Virus record (IMG/VR): IMGVR_UViG_3300044949_001956
Coordinates: 1 to 64,000 of that record
Direction: 5' to 3' (one strand)
DNA: 64,000 nt
DNA from: a virus
Of the stretch, positions 49,236 through 55,535 are shown one piece after another. Position numbers and translations under genes: made by a program. A model generated the notes under the pieces. That model was not told where the DNA came from. It did no database searches and saw nothing but the letters and a program-made list of their open reading frames with translations. How positions within the stretch are numbered: position 1 is the stretch's first letter; the number at the start of each line of letters is the position of its first letter.

Positions 49236-49619
49236 TTAAAGTCGGCGACTCCGAGAACCGAGACAGTTGCCGTCAGACGGGACTGCCACGCCGTAGCCGC
49301 CCTTGTTGTAGAGCTGAGTCACGCCGGCGACCTTGGCCATGACCTGTGTCTGCACGTGGGCCGACTCCTTGTAGAGGTTGGCCATGATGCCCTTGGCTCT
49401 ACCGCCGTCCACGATCGTATTACTGAGTTGAGGCTCTTCGGTCTTGTAAGACGGAATCTTGTTCTTGTGCAGCTTGGCCTTGGTCAACTGCTCGGGATGG
49501 ACGCCGTTGCGGCGAAGCCACGCCTCGTGCTCTGCCTTGGCCTGGACCTGCTTGGCGGTCGGCTTGGGCTTGCACTTGCCGTTCGAGTTGTACATCGGAC
49601 CAAGGAGGTGCATCGTCAT
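49236..49619 (-). CDS. Hypothetical conserved phage protein (127 aa)
   Basis: Starts MTMHLLGPMYNSNGKCKPKP. Contains HEAWLRRNGVHPEQLTKAKL, QLSNTIVDGGRAKGIMANLY and QLYNKGGYGVAVPSDGNCLG. I recall similar proteins in unrelated phages (pattern WLRxxGVHPxQL ... KGGLQ) without a function. Second gene of the transcript from the promoter at 49739-49767. Confidence 0.65.
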   Translation of the reverse strand: MTMHLLGPMYNSNGKCKPKPTAKQVQAKAEHEAWLRRNGVHPEQLTKAKLHKNKIPSYKTEEPQLSNTIVDGGRAKGIMANLYKESAHVQTQVMAKVAGVTQLYNKGGYGVAVPSDGNCLGSRSRRL

Positions 49620-49630
49620 AGGCTGATGCC

Positions 49631-49717
49631 TCAGAATACAAAGATGAGGAAGAAGGCAAACACGGCAAAGAGGGTGACGGCGCCGAGAGCCTCGAAGAGG
49701 ATGTTGGTCATCTGCAT
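49631..49717 (-). CDS. Single-TM microprotein (28 aa)
   Basis: A 28-codon frame, MQMTNILFEALGAVTLFAVF and on to a stop, almost entirely one hydrophobic helix. It has its own strong promoter (49739-49767) and a GGAGACA ribosome binding site directly upstream. The leader's ATG (MNNGD) is in frame. Likely a real early membrane microprotein, perhaps acting on the host envelope. Confidence 0.6.
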   Translation of the reverse strand: MQMTNILFEALGAVTLFAVFAFFLIFVF

Positions 49718-49738
49718 GTCTCCGTTGTTCATAGTCTC

Positions 49739-49767
49739 TTTATACCCTACCTGGCTTTTAAAGTCAA
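49739..49767 (-). promoter_or_regulatory. Early promoter cassette
   Basis: Minus-strand TTGACT, 17-bp spacer, TATAAA, followed by GAGACTATGAACAACGGAGA. One of the near-identical copies in this region. Confidence 0.75.
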
Positions 49768-49796
49768 CCACAGTTTTGTAACCGATTGTAACAGGA

Positions 49797-49864
49797 CTAC
49801 CAGCGATCTTGGTGGGCTAGGTGGGTTTCCCATCAGTCTGGATGGTTTAGATCGCTGGTAGCTG
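49797..49864 (-). repeat. Conserved hairpin element, copy 1
   Basis: Outer inverted repeat CTACCAGCGATCT / AGATCGCTGGTAG (13 bp, perfect) encloses a 19-nt core AGACTGATGGGAAACCCAC (minus-strand reading). A close copy lies on the plus strand at 62271-62341. Both sit just upstream of early promoters. Confidence 0.7.
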
Positions 49865-49872
49865 ACTTTCTT

Positions 49873-49933
49873 GGCTAACCCATTGAGATCCTAACAAAAC
49901 GCCCTATCCCACGGATAGGGCTAAGTTATTGAG
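49873..49933. repeat. Noncoding hairpin stretch with GGCTAACCCATTGAG element
   Basis: Contains GGCTAACCCATTGAG, a motif that recurs (inverted or partial) at 51529-51541, 52118-52145 and 62377-62406, and a strong GCCCTATCC / GGATAGGGC hairpin (about 49902-49922), followed on the minus strand by GTTTTG and so possibly a weak terminator for the gene at 49944-50042. Confidence 0.5.
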
Positions 49934-49943
49934 ACCAAATGAT

Positions 49944-50042
49944 TTATCCGTATATTGTCAAGACTATAAACAGCAAAACCGAAAAGCAGAGGAGGATCAC
50001 GTCTGCAGGACCCCATGGTGGGTCTCTCTCTGGGTCCTTCAT
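49944..50042 (-). CDS. Single-TM microprotein (32 aa)
   Basis: Starts MKDPERDPPWGPADVILLCF and continues as one hydrophobic helix to ...TIYG. The short charged Pro-rich N-terminus followed by a TM segment looks like a genuine small membrane protein. GAGGG lies about 10 nt upstream of the ATG. Last gene of the run starting at 51119. Confidence 0.5.
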   Translation of the reverse strand: MKDPERDPPWGPADVILLCFSVLLFIVLTIYG

Positions 50043-50043
50043 T

Positions 50044-50253
50044 TCATATGATCCCTCTGGTTATGTTTCGGTACTCGTACGGACCGTCGTTTATACCGGG
50101 GCGACGAAGATGAGGTAGTACGTACTGCCTCTCCCTGCGCTCTATGACTTCGAGCCAGACAGTCTCGACACAGACGTCTTCTTCTCGAACTTCGACTGGA
50201 TGCCATGCAAACCAGCGGTGCCACCCGTCTGGGTCTCTACGATTCCAGCGCAC
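50044..50253 (-). CDS. Hypothetical protein (69 aa)
   Basis: GTG start. Trp/Arg-rich N-terminus (RWNRRDPDGWHRWFAWHPVE), then ETVWLEVIERRERQYVLPHL. No other start is possible because of an in-frame stop just upstream. No family, but composition and position in a packed operon favour a real gene. Confidence 0.55.
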   Translation of the reverse strand: MRWNRRDPDGWHRWFAWHPVEVREEDVCVETVWLEVIERRERQYVLPHLRRPGINDGPYEYRNITRGII

Positions 50254-50261
50254 TGTTCACA

Positions 50262-50417
50262 TCATCGGTCATTGTGCATGTTGTCCTTCACAAAGTTAAT
50301 AGCAACAGCAAAGTGCAGGATAGAGGCGGCCCACCATTGCATTTCGCGCTCTGTAATCAGATAGATGAAGCCGAGTACTGTAAAGCTCACGGCCATCACG
50401 ATGTTAAAGATTTTCAT
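50262..50417 (-). CDS. Small two-TM membrane protein (51 aa)
   Basis: Starts MKIFNIVMAVSFTVLGFIYL and contains a second hydrophobic segment (WWAASILHFAVAINFV). Its ATG overlaps the upstream stop (TAATG), supporting coupled translation. No family. Confidence 0.6.
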   Translation of the reverse strand: MKIFNIVMAVSFTVLGFIYLITEREMQWWAASILHFAVAINFVKDNMHNDR

Positions 50418-50704
50418 TATCGCTTTACCGCCTCAAGATCATTCCTCAGTCGATCATTCTCTTCCACTTGTAAGACATAAGCATCATGATACTCGTGCCA
50501 CAACCCATCCAGAAGTGTGATGTTTTCCCTCAGCTGATCACGTTCAGCTAGCAGCATATAAAGAGTCGAGGCAGTCTCTCCGTGCATCTCAGCCAATCCG
50601 TGCGTAGAGGTCATATCAGCGTCAGAATGCTTACGCAGCCTCACAGCCTCATTTTCGTGCCACTTAGCCAGTCGGATAACGTCACTGGTGAGAATGTCGG
50701 TCAT
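50417..50704 (-). CDS. Hypothetical helical protein (95 aa)
   Basis: Starts MTDILTSDVIRLAKWHENEA with GGAGG 7 nt upstream. Highly helical and charged (DQLRENITLLDGLWHEYHDA). No family. Third gene of the transcript from the promoter at 51145-51173. Confidence 0.6.
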   Translation of the reverse strand: MTDILTSDVIRLAKWHENEAVRLRKHSDADMTSTHGLAEMHGETASTLYMLLAERDQLRENITLLDGLWHEYHDAYVLQVEENDRLRNDLEAVKR

Positions 50705-50706
50705 GC

Positions 50707-50907
50707 TCAATCCTCCAGCATCGAGATGGCGACCATCTGGTCGGGTTCAAAGATGAGAGACGTGCTCGGATATGAGCGCATCTCGTACGCGCACCTGAGG
50801 ATGACTCGAGTGGCGGTTTGGTTGACCTCGATCACAAACTTGTCCTCATCCTCGAGGTAGTCGCCGGGGCACACGTCCTCGGCTCGGATTTCCTTGCGGT
50901 ACCTCAT
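50707..50907 (-). CDS. Hypothetical protein (66 aa)
   Basis: Starts MRYRKEIRAEDVCPGDYLED with GGAGG about 10 nt upstream. Beta-rich, with a DEDKFVIEVNQTATRVILRC stretch that may form a small SH3-like barrel. No assigned function. Confidence 0.6.
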   Translation of the reverse strand: MRYRKEIRAEDVCPGDYLEDEDKFVIEVNQTATRVILRCAYEMRSYPSTSLIFEPDQMVAISMLED

Positions 50908-50909
50908 GA

Positions 50910-51119
50910 TCACTCAACCTCCAGTCGTTCACCATCAAGGAGCCGCTCGCAAGCCGGAGCGTCGACTCCAACTTCGTGAATGAAGTAGTCGTACTGCGTG
51001 GTGCGGTTAGCGGCCTCGAAGGTCCGAGCCGCAACCAGAGCGATCTCGCGAGTCGAATAAACGCCCAGGACGGTACCGGGCTCGTAAGTGATCTCACCCA
51101 TAAGAACGTAGACGGTCAT
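50910..51119 (-). CDS. Hypothetical early protein (69 aa)
   Basis: Starts MTVYVLMGEITYEPGTVLGV. Looks like an alpha/beta small protein of the kind seen in phage early regions (YFIHEVGVDAPACERLLDGE). Directly downstream of an early promoter (51145-51173) and AGGAGACAGACAG. Confidence 0.6.
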   Translation of the reverse strand: MTVYVLMGEITYEPGTVLGVYSTREIALVAARTFEAANRTTQYDYFIHEVGVDAPACERLLDGERLEVE

Positions 51120-51144
51120 CTGTCTGTCTCCTGTTTATGGTTTA

Positions 51145-51173
51145 ACTATAACCTAGATGGAAATTAAAGTCAA
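51145..51173 (-). promoter_or_regulatory. Early promoter cassette
   Basis: Minus-strand TTGACT, 17-bp spacer, TATAGT, then a leader with AGGAGACA before the 69-aa gene. Confidence 0.7.
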
Positions 51174-51184
51174 CCCCTATTTGA

Positions 51185-51451
51185 TTAACCCTTGGTAATT
51201 TCCGCCAGGGCGGCCTTGCCGGTCTTGCCGAGCGCATTGTTTGCCGTCAGAATCTGCACCCCGAGATCGTAGCTGATATGACCCTCACGGATAGCAGCCA
51301 CCACCTGGCGCTGGATCGCAAGCTTGCGCTCTGCAGCGTTTATGTTGGCCCGGTTTCGGGTGCCCGTGGAGTTCGGCCGCGGGCGGAGGGCATGCTGCAG
51401 GGAAGTGGGGAGCTTGGCGATGTCGGCCAGGGTTTTAATTTCCGTGATCAC
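51185..51451 (-). CDS. Hypothetical early protein (88 aa)
   Basis: GTG start chosen because GGAG lies 6 nt upstream; an in-frame ATG at 51472 (MDNGDTG) sits at the predicted +1 of the promoter and is the alternative. Basic, with ALRPRPNSTGTRNRANINAA and a helical AERKLAIQRQVVAAIREGHI. No family. Confidence 0.6.
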   Translation of the reverse strand: MITEIKTLADIAKLPTSLQHALRPRPNSTGTRNRANINAAERKLAIQRQVVAAIREGHISYDLGVQILTANNALGKTGKAALAEITKG

Positions 51452-51478
51452 ACCCGTGTCTCCGTTGTCCATAGTCTC

Positions 51479-51507
51479 TTTATACCCCATTCCGGGATTA
51501 AAGTCAA
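51479..51507 (-). promoter_or_regulatory. Early promoter cassette
   Basis: Minus-strand TTGACT, 17-bp spacer, TATAAA, then GAGACTATGGACAACGGAGA. Confidence 0.75.
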
Positions 51508-51537
51508 CCCCTATTTTTGTTATTAAAACTCAATGGG

Positions 51538-51777
51538 TTAGTCCAGCTCGACTTCCTCGACCTGGGACTGGGACTCTGTCAGTTCCTGGTGCTGCTCCAG
51601 GAGCTCCATCATGGCCCGGCACATCTCGTACATGTTGTTGAACGGGCGCTGCTCGTACTGGTTCAGCTGCAGCGGCTCTCCGTTCTCAAGCGCCTCTTCG
51701 ATACCCGCGGCACACTGCTTCATGGCAGCCATGGTGTTCTCGAACATGCAGTAGGACATGTTGGGGTAGTCGCGCAT
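51538..51777 (-). CDS. Hypothetical protein (79 aa)
   Basis: Starts MRDYPNMSYCMFENTMAAMK with AGGAGAG about 7 nt upstream. The MSYCxFENT segment occurs in many small phage and bacterial proteins of unknown function. The tail is acidic (ESQSQVEEVELD). Second gene after the promoter at 52079-52107. Confidence 0.65.
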   Translation of the reverse strand: MRDYPNMSYCMFENTMAAMKQCAAGIEEALENGEPLQLNQYEQRPFNNMYEMCRAMMELLEQHQELTESQSQVEEVELD

Positions 51778-51808
51778 TCTATCTCTCCTTCTGATGACGA
51801 TTTGTGGA

Positions 51809-52051
51809 TTAACCGACGACCTTGAAGCCGTCGAGTGCATTGTATGTCACGTAGCCGTCATTCTGCAGGATCGTGAGAGGAGGATTGGACTTCAGCTTCT
51901 CCACCCAATCCTCGAGCGTGTAGTGCTTGCAGAGGATCTTGATGTACTCGCCTTTCTTGACGGCACCGCGATACTTAAAGCGGGCGATGAAGTTACCCTG
52001 ATAGGTCAGGTAGCCACCGTGATATTCAAAGCCGGAACGTTCAAATTTCAT
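51809..52051 (-). CDS. Hypothetical early protein (80 aa)
   Basis: Starts MKFERSGFEYHGGYLTYQGN with GGAGACAGACAG directly upstream; an in-frame upstream ATG (MNNGDRQ) lies at the predicted +1. Beta-rich N-terminus, then YIKILCKHYTLEDWVEKLKS. No family. Confidence 0.6.
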   Translation of the reverse strand: MKFERSGFEYHGGYLTYQGNFIARFKYRGAVKKGEYIKILCKHYTLEDWVEKLKSNPPLTILQNDGYVTYNALDGFKVVG

Positions 52052-52078
52052 CTGTCTGTCTCCGTTGTTCATAGTCTC

Positions 52079-52107
52079 TTTATACCACCACCCGCTATAA
52101 AAGTCAA
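52079..52107 (-). promoter_or_regulatory. Early promoter cassette
   Basis: Minus-strand TTGACT, 17-bp spacer, TATAAA, then GAGACTATGAACAACGGAGA. Confidence 0.75.
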
Positions 52108-52117
52108 CCCCATACAA

Positions 52118-52145
52118 ATCAATGGGTTACGGCTAACCTATTGAT
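52118..52145. repeat. Hairpin ATCAATGGGTTA / TAACCTATTGAT
   Basis: 12-bp imperfect inverted repeat (one mismatch) with a 4-nt loop, directly upstream of the early promoter at 52079-52107. Related to the CAATGGGTTAG elements at 51529-51541, 49873 and 62377. Confidence 0.55.
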
Positions 52146-52183
52146 CTATATGGGGCTGTTTTTTTATAAAAAAGTAGGGTGTT

Positions 52184-52555
52184 TTAGATCAAGGGTTTAG
52201 CCTGACCCCTCTCCATGTAGTGGACCACGCACCTCTGAGCCCTGTAGAACTGCTTGATGGTGTCCAGACAGTCCATGGGGTCGCAGTCGCCGCACATGAA
52301 GGCATCTATGAGAGCAGACCCATGCTCTGGCCAGGTGTGGACCGAGATGTGAGACTCGGCAAGCACGATGACGCCGGTGTATCCGTGACCGTCTCCGAAG
52401 TGGTGCCAGCGCTCGGTGATGACGGTGGCGCCCGCCTCGTTTGCGGCTCTCTTCAGAGCCTCGGCGGCGCCGTCCATGTCCCAGAAGGGCATGGAACCGA
52501 CCTCACCCCACACGTCTACTACAAGGTGCCTTCCCAGAGGCCTAGTCTGATCCAT
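52184..52555 (-). CDS. speD: S-adenosylmethionine decarboxylase proenzyme, bacterial SpeD type
   Basis: 123 residues. It has the full class 1b signature VLAESHISVHTWPEHGSALI, with the pyruvoyl-forming Ser after HI and catalytic His, and FMCGDCDP. It makes decarboxylated AdoMet for spermidine synthesis. Length is the bacterial norm. This is the second AdoMet decarboxylase-like gene here (the other is at 12099-12458). GAGGG lies upstream. Confidence 0.9.
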   Translation of the reverse strand: MDQTRPLGRHLVVDVWGEVGSMPFWDMDGAAEALKRAANEAGATVITERWHHFGDGHGYTGVIVLAESHISVHTWPEHGSALIDAFMCGDCDPMDCLDTIKQFYRAQRCVVHYMERGQAKPLI

Positions 52556-52586
52556 CGCATGTGACCCTCAGCGTTGTTGCGGGTGG

Positions 52587-52594
52587 TATTTAGA
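52587..52594 (-). promoter_or_regulatory. Possible late promoter (TCTAAATA) for speD
   Basis: Minus strand, one mismatch to TATAAATA, about 35 nt before the speD ATG. Confidence 0.35.
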
Positions 52595-53186
52595 CCTGCC
52601 AGTTGAGGTTCGAGTTAAAGAAGACCATGCCGCTGAATCGAATGTAGCGCTGGGTCATGGTAGACGCCCTGCGGACCTCATCAGTAGTCACCATGTCAAG
52701 CAAGAAGCCGCGCTTACCGAACTGCTGGAACCAGTAGTTGGGATCCTGCTCGTTGACGTGGTGGTGTCCGCCCTGGCCGGGGAAAGCGTGGGTGACCACG
52801 ATGCGCTTGCACTTGCCGAACGTGTCCATGTAGTTGTCCATGTACTGCTCGGACACGTGCTCAAGAAACTCACAGGACCAGCCTAGGTCCCAGTAATCCC
52901 CAAATGGAGATCCAACTGGGGCGGGACCCTTGGTGTAGTCGTGGAGGACGTAGCGGTCTGGGTCCGGTCGCTCTAGGGTAAAGTCGCCGTCCACACCCAG
53001 TGACACAAGTCCCTTGCTGTGGGCAAGCTCTACCATCCCCCCGGGCCCGCACCCGACGTCGAGGTATGACTTCACGCCGAACTTGTTGATGAAGTGATCT
53101 AGAGCGCCCTCGTCGATGTGAGTCTCGTTCTGGTGCCCGCCAAGGTGAGAGGGAAGTCCATTGGCGTCGGTGATGACTAGCTTCAT
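52590..53186 (-). CDS. Class I SAM-dependent methyltransferase
   Basis: 198 residues from MKLVITDANGLPSHLGG. The SAM-binding motif YLDVGCGPGGMVELA and SLGVDGDFTLERP are clear, and WDLGWSCEFLEHV is the motif II region. The C-terminal half has THAFPGQGGHHHVNEQ. This is a common phage/FkbM-like family; the substrate is unknown, with sugars or peptides possible. Frames further upstream run into the tRNA-Tyr gene, so this ATG or the one at 53201 must be the start. Confidence 0.75.
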   Translation of the reverse strand: MKLVITDANGLPSHLGGHQNETHIDEGALDHFINKFGVKSYLDVGCGPGGMVELAHSKGLVSLGVDGDFTLERPDPDRYVLHDYTKGPAPVGSPFGDYWDLGWSCEFLEHVSEQYMDNYMDTFGKCKRIVVTHAFPGQGGHHHVNEQDPNYWFQQFGKRGFLLDMVTTDEVRRASTMTQRYIRFSGMVFFNSNLNWQV

Positions 53187-53212
53187 TCTGTATCCATCCA
53201 TGAGATCAAAAA

Positions 53213-53297
53213 TGGTGGGAGGTGCTGGGTTCGAACCAGCCGTGACCGAAGTCGCCGGATTTACAGTCCGGTGCCCGTCCACTCGAGCATACCTCCC
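53213..53297 (-). tRNA. tRNA-Tyr(GTA)
   Basis: 85 nt with acceptor GGGAGGT / ACCTCCC, discriminator A and encoded CCA. The anticodon loop is CTGTAAA, giving GTA. The long variable arm expected for Tyr is present. T-loop TTCGAAC. Confidence 0.92.
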
Positions 53298-53301
53298 AAA
53301 G

Positions 53302-53375
53302 TACCCGCTGTCGGATTCGAACCGACGCTGAAAGGCTTTTAAGGCCCATACCTCTGCCTGTTGGGTTAAGCGGGC
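53302..53375 (-). tRNA. tRNA with UAA anticodon (Leu-type) but short variable arm
   Basis: Acceptor GCCCGCT / AGCGGGT, T-arm GTCGG TTCGAAT CCGAC, anticodon loop CTTAAAA giving UAA, a Leu anticodon. The variable region is only about 5 nt, whereas tRNA-Leu is normally a class II tRNA with a long arm. CCA is not encoded. Charging identity is uncertain. Confidence 0.75.
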
Positions 53376-53389
53376 AGACACACTATATA

Positions 53390-53464
53390 TGGTAGTTCCT
53401 GTCAGATTCGAACTGACGACCTACTGATTAAGAGTCAGCTGCTCTACCGCTGAGCTAAGGAACT
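53390..53464 (-). tRNA. tRNA-Lys(CTT)
   Basis: Acceptor AGTTCCT / AGGAACT, anticodon loop CTCTTAA (CTT), T-loop TTCGAAT, encoded CCA. Confidence 0.9.
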
Positions 53465-53470
53465 GTAGGG

Positions 53471-53547
53471 TGGTGTTCCCGGCGAGACTCGAACTCACGA
53501 CCCCCAGATTAGGAATCTGGTGCTCTATCCAGCTGAGCTACGGGAAC
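53471..53547 (-). tRNA. tRNA-Arg(CCT)
   Basis: Acceptor GTTCCCG / CGGGAAC, anticodon stem CCAGA/TCTGG with loop TTCCTAA (CCT), T-loop TTCGAGT, encoded CCA. Confidence 0.92.
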
Positions 53548-53550
53548 AAG

Positions 53551-53844
53551 TCACTTGAAGAACTCATCTGCATTGAAGGCCTTGTCGTCGATCCACACGT
53601 CGTACGAGGGCTTACCCAACTTCAGGCTCGTGTACTTGCAACCCCAGTCGGCAAGCTGATTGTGAGTCAACTCAGTCCAGTCCTTGCCAGATCCAGAGCC
53701 GCGGGCCGTCCAGTAGTGGATCTCATGGCCTTGGTCATAGAGTCGATTGAACAAGTAGATCCGATCCATCAAGGGTTGTGCGTGGGGATAGTCGCCCTCG
53801 GTGTTGGTGCAGATCGTGCCGTCAATGTCAACCAGATACTTCAT
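53551..53844 (-). CDS. HAD-like phosphatase
   Basis: 97 residues from MKYLVDIDGTICTNTEGDYP. The HAD motif I DIDGT is present, YWTARGSGSG matches motif II (T/S), and DVWIDDKAFNADEFF gives the C-terminal acidic pair. Such minimal HADs occur beside capsule and LPS genes and in phages; it could dephosphorylate a sugar phosphate (for example a GmhB-type step missing from the heptose set), but this is inference. Overlaps the zinc-finger gene upstream by 17 nt. Confidence 0.78.
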   Translation of the reverse strand: MKYLVDIDGTICTNTEGDYPHAQPLMDRIYLFNRLYDQGHEIHYWTARGSGSGKDWTELTHNQLADWGCKYTSLKLGKPSYDVWIDDKAFNADEFFK

Positions 53845-54025
53845 CTGTAAACTTCTCGTAAGTGATTGTTGTCTTCTTGACCATGCGACCAGATCCACCG
53901 CAGGGCTTGCAAGGGATCTTGAACGTGTCGTACTCTCGCTTGTGGTAGTCGGTCATCTCACTGCCCCAGATGTAGCCCTTGCCCTCACAAGAGGCGCAGA
54001 GGATGACTTCAACGGTGGTCTTCAT
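53828..54025 (-). CDS. DnaJ-type zinc-finger small protein (65 aa)
   Basis: Starts MKTTVEVILCASCEGKGYIW. Two CxxCxGxG motifs (CASCEGKG and CKPCGGSG) make one DnaJ cysteine-rich zinc-binding unit without a J domain. Such proteins may act as small chaperone or RNA-binding factors. Start chosen because the region upstream is the tRNA-Pro gene. Confidence 0.75.
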   Translation of the reverse strand: MKTTVEVILCASCEGKGYIWGSEMTDYHKREYDTFKIPCKPCGGSGRMVKKTTITYEKFTDEVSG

Positions 54026-54044
54026 AGCGATTATCCTCTGGAGT

Positions 54045-54119
54045 TGGTCTGAGAGACAGGATTTGAACCTACAACCCCTGCGTCCCAAACGCAGTGCTCT
54101 ACCGTTGAGCTACTCTCAG
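54045..54119 (-). tRNA. tRNA-Pro(TGG)
   Basis: Acceptor CTGAGAG / CTCTCAG, anticodon stem CTGCG/CGCAG with loop TTTGGGA (TGG), T-loop TTCAAAT, encoded CCA. Confidence 0.92.
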
Positions 54120-54281
54120 TTAGATCTTAGTCTTTGCATCTAGCTCTTTGATTCGACGCTTGAAGTACTCTATCACACTTACCGTATCTTCGTCAACACT
54201 TTCCACAGGGATGAGGTTTAAGGTGTTGATCAGTTCATCTTCAAAGACAGACTTCTTGAGAACGTCGATGGAATAGCTCAA
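54120..54281 (-). CDS. Small hypothetical protein (53 aa), TTG start
   Basis: Open frame between two tRNA genes, starting at TTG with GGAGAG about 6 nt upstream: (L/M)SYSIDVLKKSVFEDELI and so on to ...KELDAKTKI. Helical, charged and protein-like. Not recognised; the rare start codon lowers confidence. Confidence 0.5.
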   Translation of the reverse strand: MSYSIDVLKKSVFEDELINTLNLIPVESVDEDTVSVIEYFKRRIKELDAKTKI

Positions 54282-54299
54282 TGCAATCTCTCCAAAAGG

Positions 54300-54390
54300 T
54301 GGCGGAAGGGGTGAGATTCGAACTCACGGTAGGGTATCAGCCTACGTCGGTTTTCAAGACCGGTGCCTTAAACCACTCGGCCACCCTTCC
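54300..54390 (-). tRNA. tRNA-Ser(TGA)
   Basis: Acceptor GGAAGGG / CCCTTCC, discriminator G, encoded CCA, D-arm TGGCCGAGTGG typical of Ser, loop CTTGAAA (TGA), long variable arm (TAGGCTGATACCCTA) as expected for Ser, T-loop TTCGAAT. Confidence 0.93.
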
Positions 54391-54401
54391 GCAAGCCCTA
54401 C

Positions 54402-54890
54402 TTAGAAGCGATAGTTCAGACCGAGGGTTACACGGTCCGCAGTCACGTCTCCACTAAAAGCCTCTACACGACGATAGCGAGCGTCGACCTGCCAGTTGGC
54501 GCTCAGGTTGTAAGCCACGCCTACGCCGGCATTCCACAGCGCCTGAGGATCATTGGCAGCATCGGCAAGTGCATTGAAGCCGTAGCCAGCGCCCACCAGG
54601 ACATACGGAACCACGGGACCCAGAGGATACCCAGCAGTCACGTTTGCAAAGACCGCCTGACCGCCACGCTGAGTCTCCGTCTGAGCGGTGAAGTCACCGA
54701 GTGCCTCTACAGCAAGGAAGCGGTTGACGCGATACCCTACGGTTGCAGTTCCGCCCCACTGGGCATCTTCAACCGAGCGGCCCTGAGTCGCTGCGGCGGC
54801 GCCGACATAGACGCCAGACTGAGCCGCGGCTTCAGTAGCAAAGGCGCCGACGGCAAGAGCAGCGACGAGAGCAATACCAGTCTTGTTCAT
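54402..54890 (-). CDS. Outer-membrane beta-barrel protein
   Basis: 162 residues. Signal peptide (MNKTGIALVAALAVGAFATEAAA), then alternating strands typical of an 8-stranded OMP barrel (GTATVGYRVNRFLAVEALGD, VDARYRRVEAF) ending in LGLNYRF, the BAM-type C-terminal Phe signature. OmpA-like/Omp25-like family. It could alter the infected cell surface or block superinfection (inference). GGAG lies 8 nt upstream of the ATG, just after the tmRNA gene. Confidence 0.8.
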   Translation of the reverse strand: MNKTGIALVAALAVGAFATEAAAQSGVYVGAAAATQGRSVEDAQWGGTATVGYRVNRFLAVEALGDFTAQTETQRGGQAVFANVTAGYPLGPVVPYVLVGAGYGFNALADAANDPQALWNAGVGVAYNLSANWQVDARYRRVEAFSGDVTADRVTLGLNYRF

Positions 54891-54919
54891 GTAGTTTCTC
54901 CATATCGAGTTGTGAGGTC

Positions 54920-55203
54920 GGTTGATTCTGTTTCTAGGCTCAACCGTAAGCCCAAGAGATTACGCCGCTAAGCGAGTCTCAACAAAGCCGTTATCGTTGG
55001 CGTTTGTGTTGGTTTGTTGCGTTGGGTAGCTTCCGCACCATTGCCTACTTCGACCCTTACTGTCATCAGTCGATCCTGTTTCCGCCCCAAAGGAAAACTG
55101 TGACGTATCATCACTGACAGAGGTCACAGCCGTGTTATTGGTGGAGCGGCGGAGTGCTGCCCTCCGGTCCTGTCTGACCTATTTGGTCGCTATCATCAGC
55201 AAC
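54920..55203 (-). ncRNA. ssrA: Two-piece (circularly permuted) tmRNA
   Basis: Read on the minus strand. The acceptor piece comes first and ends CCGCTCC-A-CCA (55148-55139), with a T-arm CGGAG/CTCCG just before. After an about 50-nt spacer (itself with a CTGTGAC/GTCACAG hairpin) the coding piece begins GGGGCGG (55088-55082), pairing with CCGCTCC to rebuild the 7-bp acceptor stem. The tag frame reads ANDNGFVETRLAA followed by TAA (stop at 54960-54962), matching proteobacterial tags (AND...LAA). Permuted tmRNA is the alphaproteobacterial form. Outer ends are approximate. The promoter lies directly upstream. Confidence 0.88.
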
Positions 55204-55207
55204 AAGG

Positions 55208-55215
55208 TATTTATA
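55208..55215 (-). promoter_or_regulatory. T4-type late promoter TATAAATA overlapping the tmRNA -10 box
   Basis: A perfect late consensus that shares bases with the sigma70-type -10 of the tmRNA promoter, so the same site could be used early and late. Confidence 0.55.
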
Positions 55216-55237
55216 CACCAGTCCTAGTCGAAGTCAA
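55210..55237 (-). promoter_or_regulatory. Early sigma70-type promoter for tmRNA
   Basis: Minus-strand TTGACT, 16-bp spacer, TATAAA. The predicted +1 (about 55203) is just before the acceptor piece; it overlaps the 3' end of the 103-aa gene. Confidence 0.75.
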
Positions 55238-55535
55238 CCTTTTCCGACACAAGAGTTCGAGTCTCAGTGACCTTAGTGACTTGAATCGTCTCGAGCTTTG
55301 GAGAGTAATAGCTGGGCCCGACCTTTGATCTTGCTACGCTTATAGCCTTCTCTTTGGTGTCGAACTTGTATGCCAGCGTCTCGTTGGTGATCCACTGAAA
55401 GATGTTGTACTGGTAGTCGATGGAGACCCAAGCTGGTACATTCTCCTCCATCATCACGTACCCGGCTGAGTTCTCAGACTGATTCATCCGGACCGATACC
55501 GTGTAGTACTCTGTCTTGATCTCGTTAACTGTCAT
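55224..55535 (-). CDS. Hypothetical protein (103 aa)
   Basis: Starts MTVNEIKTEYYTVSVRMNQS. Beta-rich with repeated Thr/Val, ending TETRTLVSEKVDFD. No family. Overlaps the 61-aa membrane protein gene by 4 nt. Confidence 0.6.
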   Translation of the reverse strand: MTVNEIKTEYYTVSVRMNQSENSAGYVMMEENVPAWVSIDYQYNIFQWITNETLAYKFDTKEKAISVARSKVGPSYYSPKLETIQVTKVTETRTLVSEKVDFD

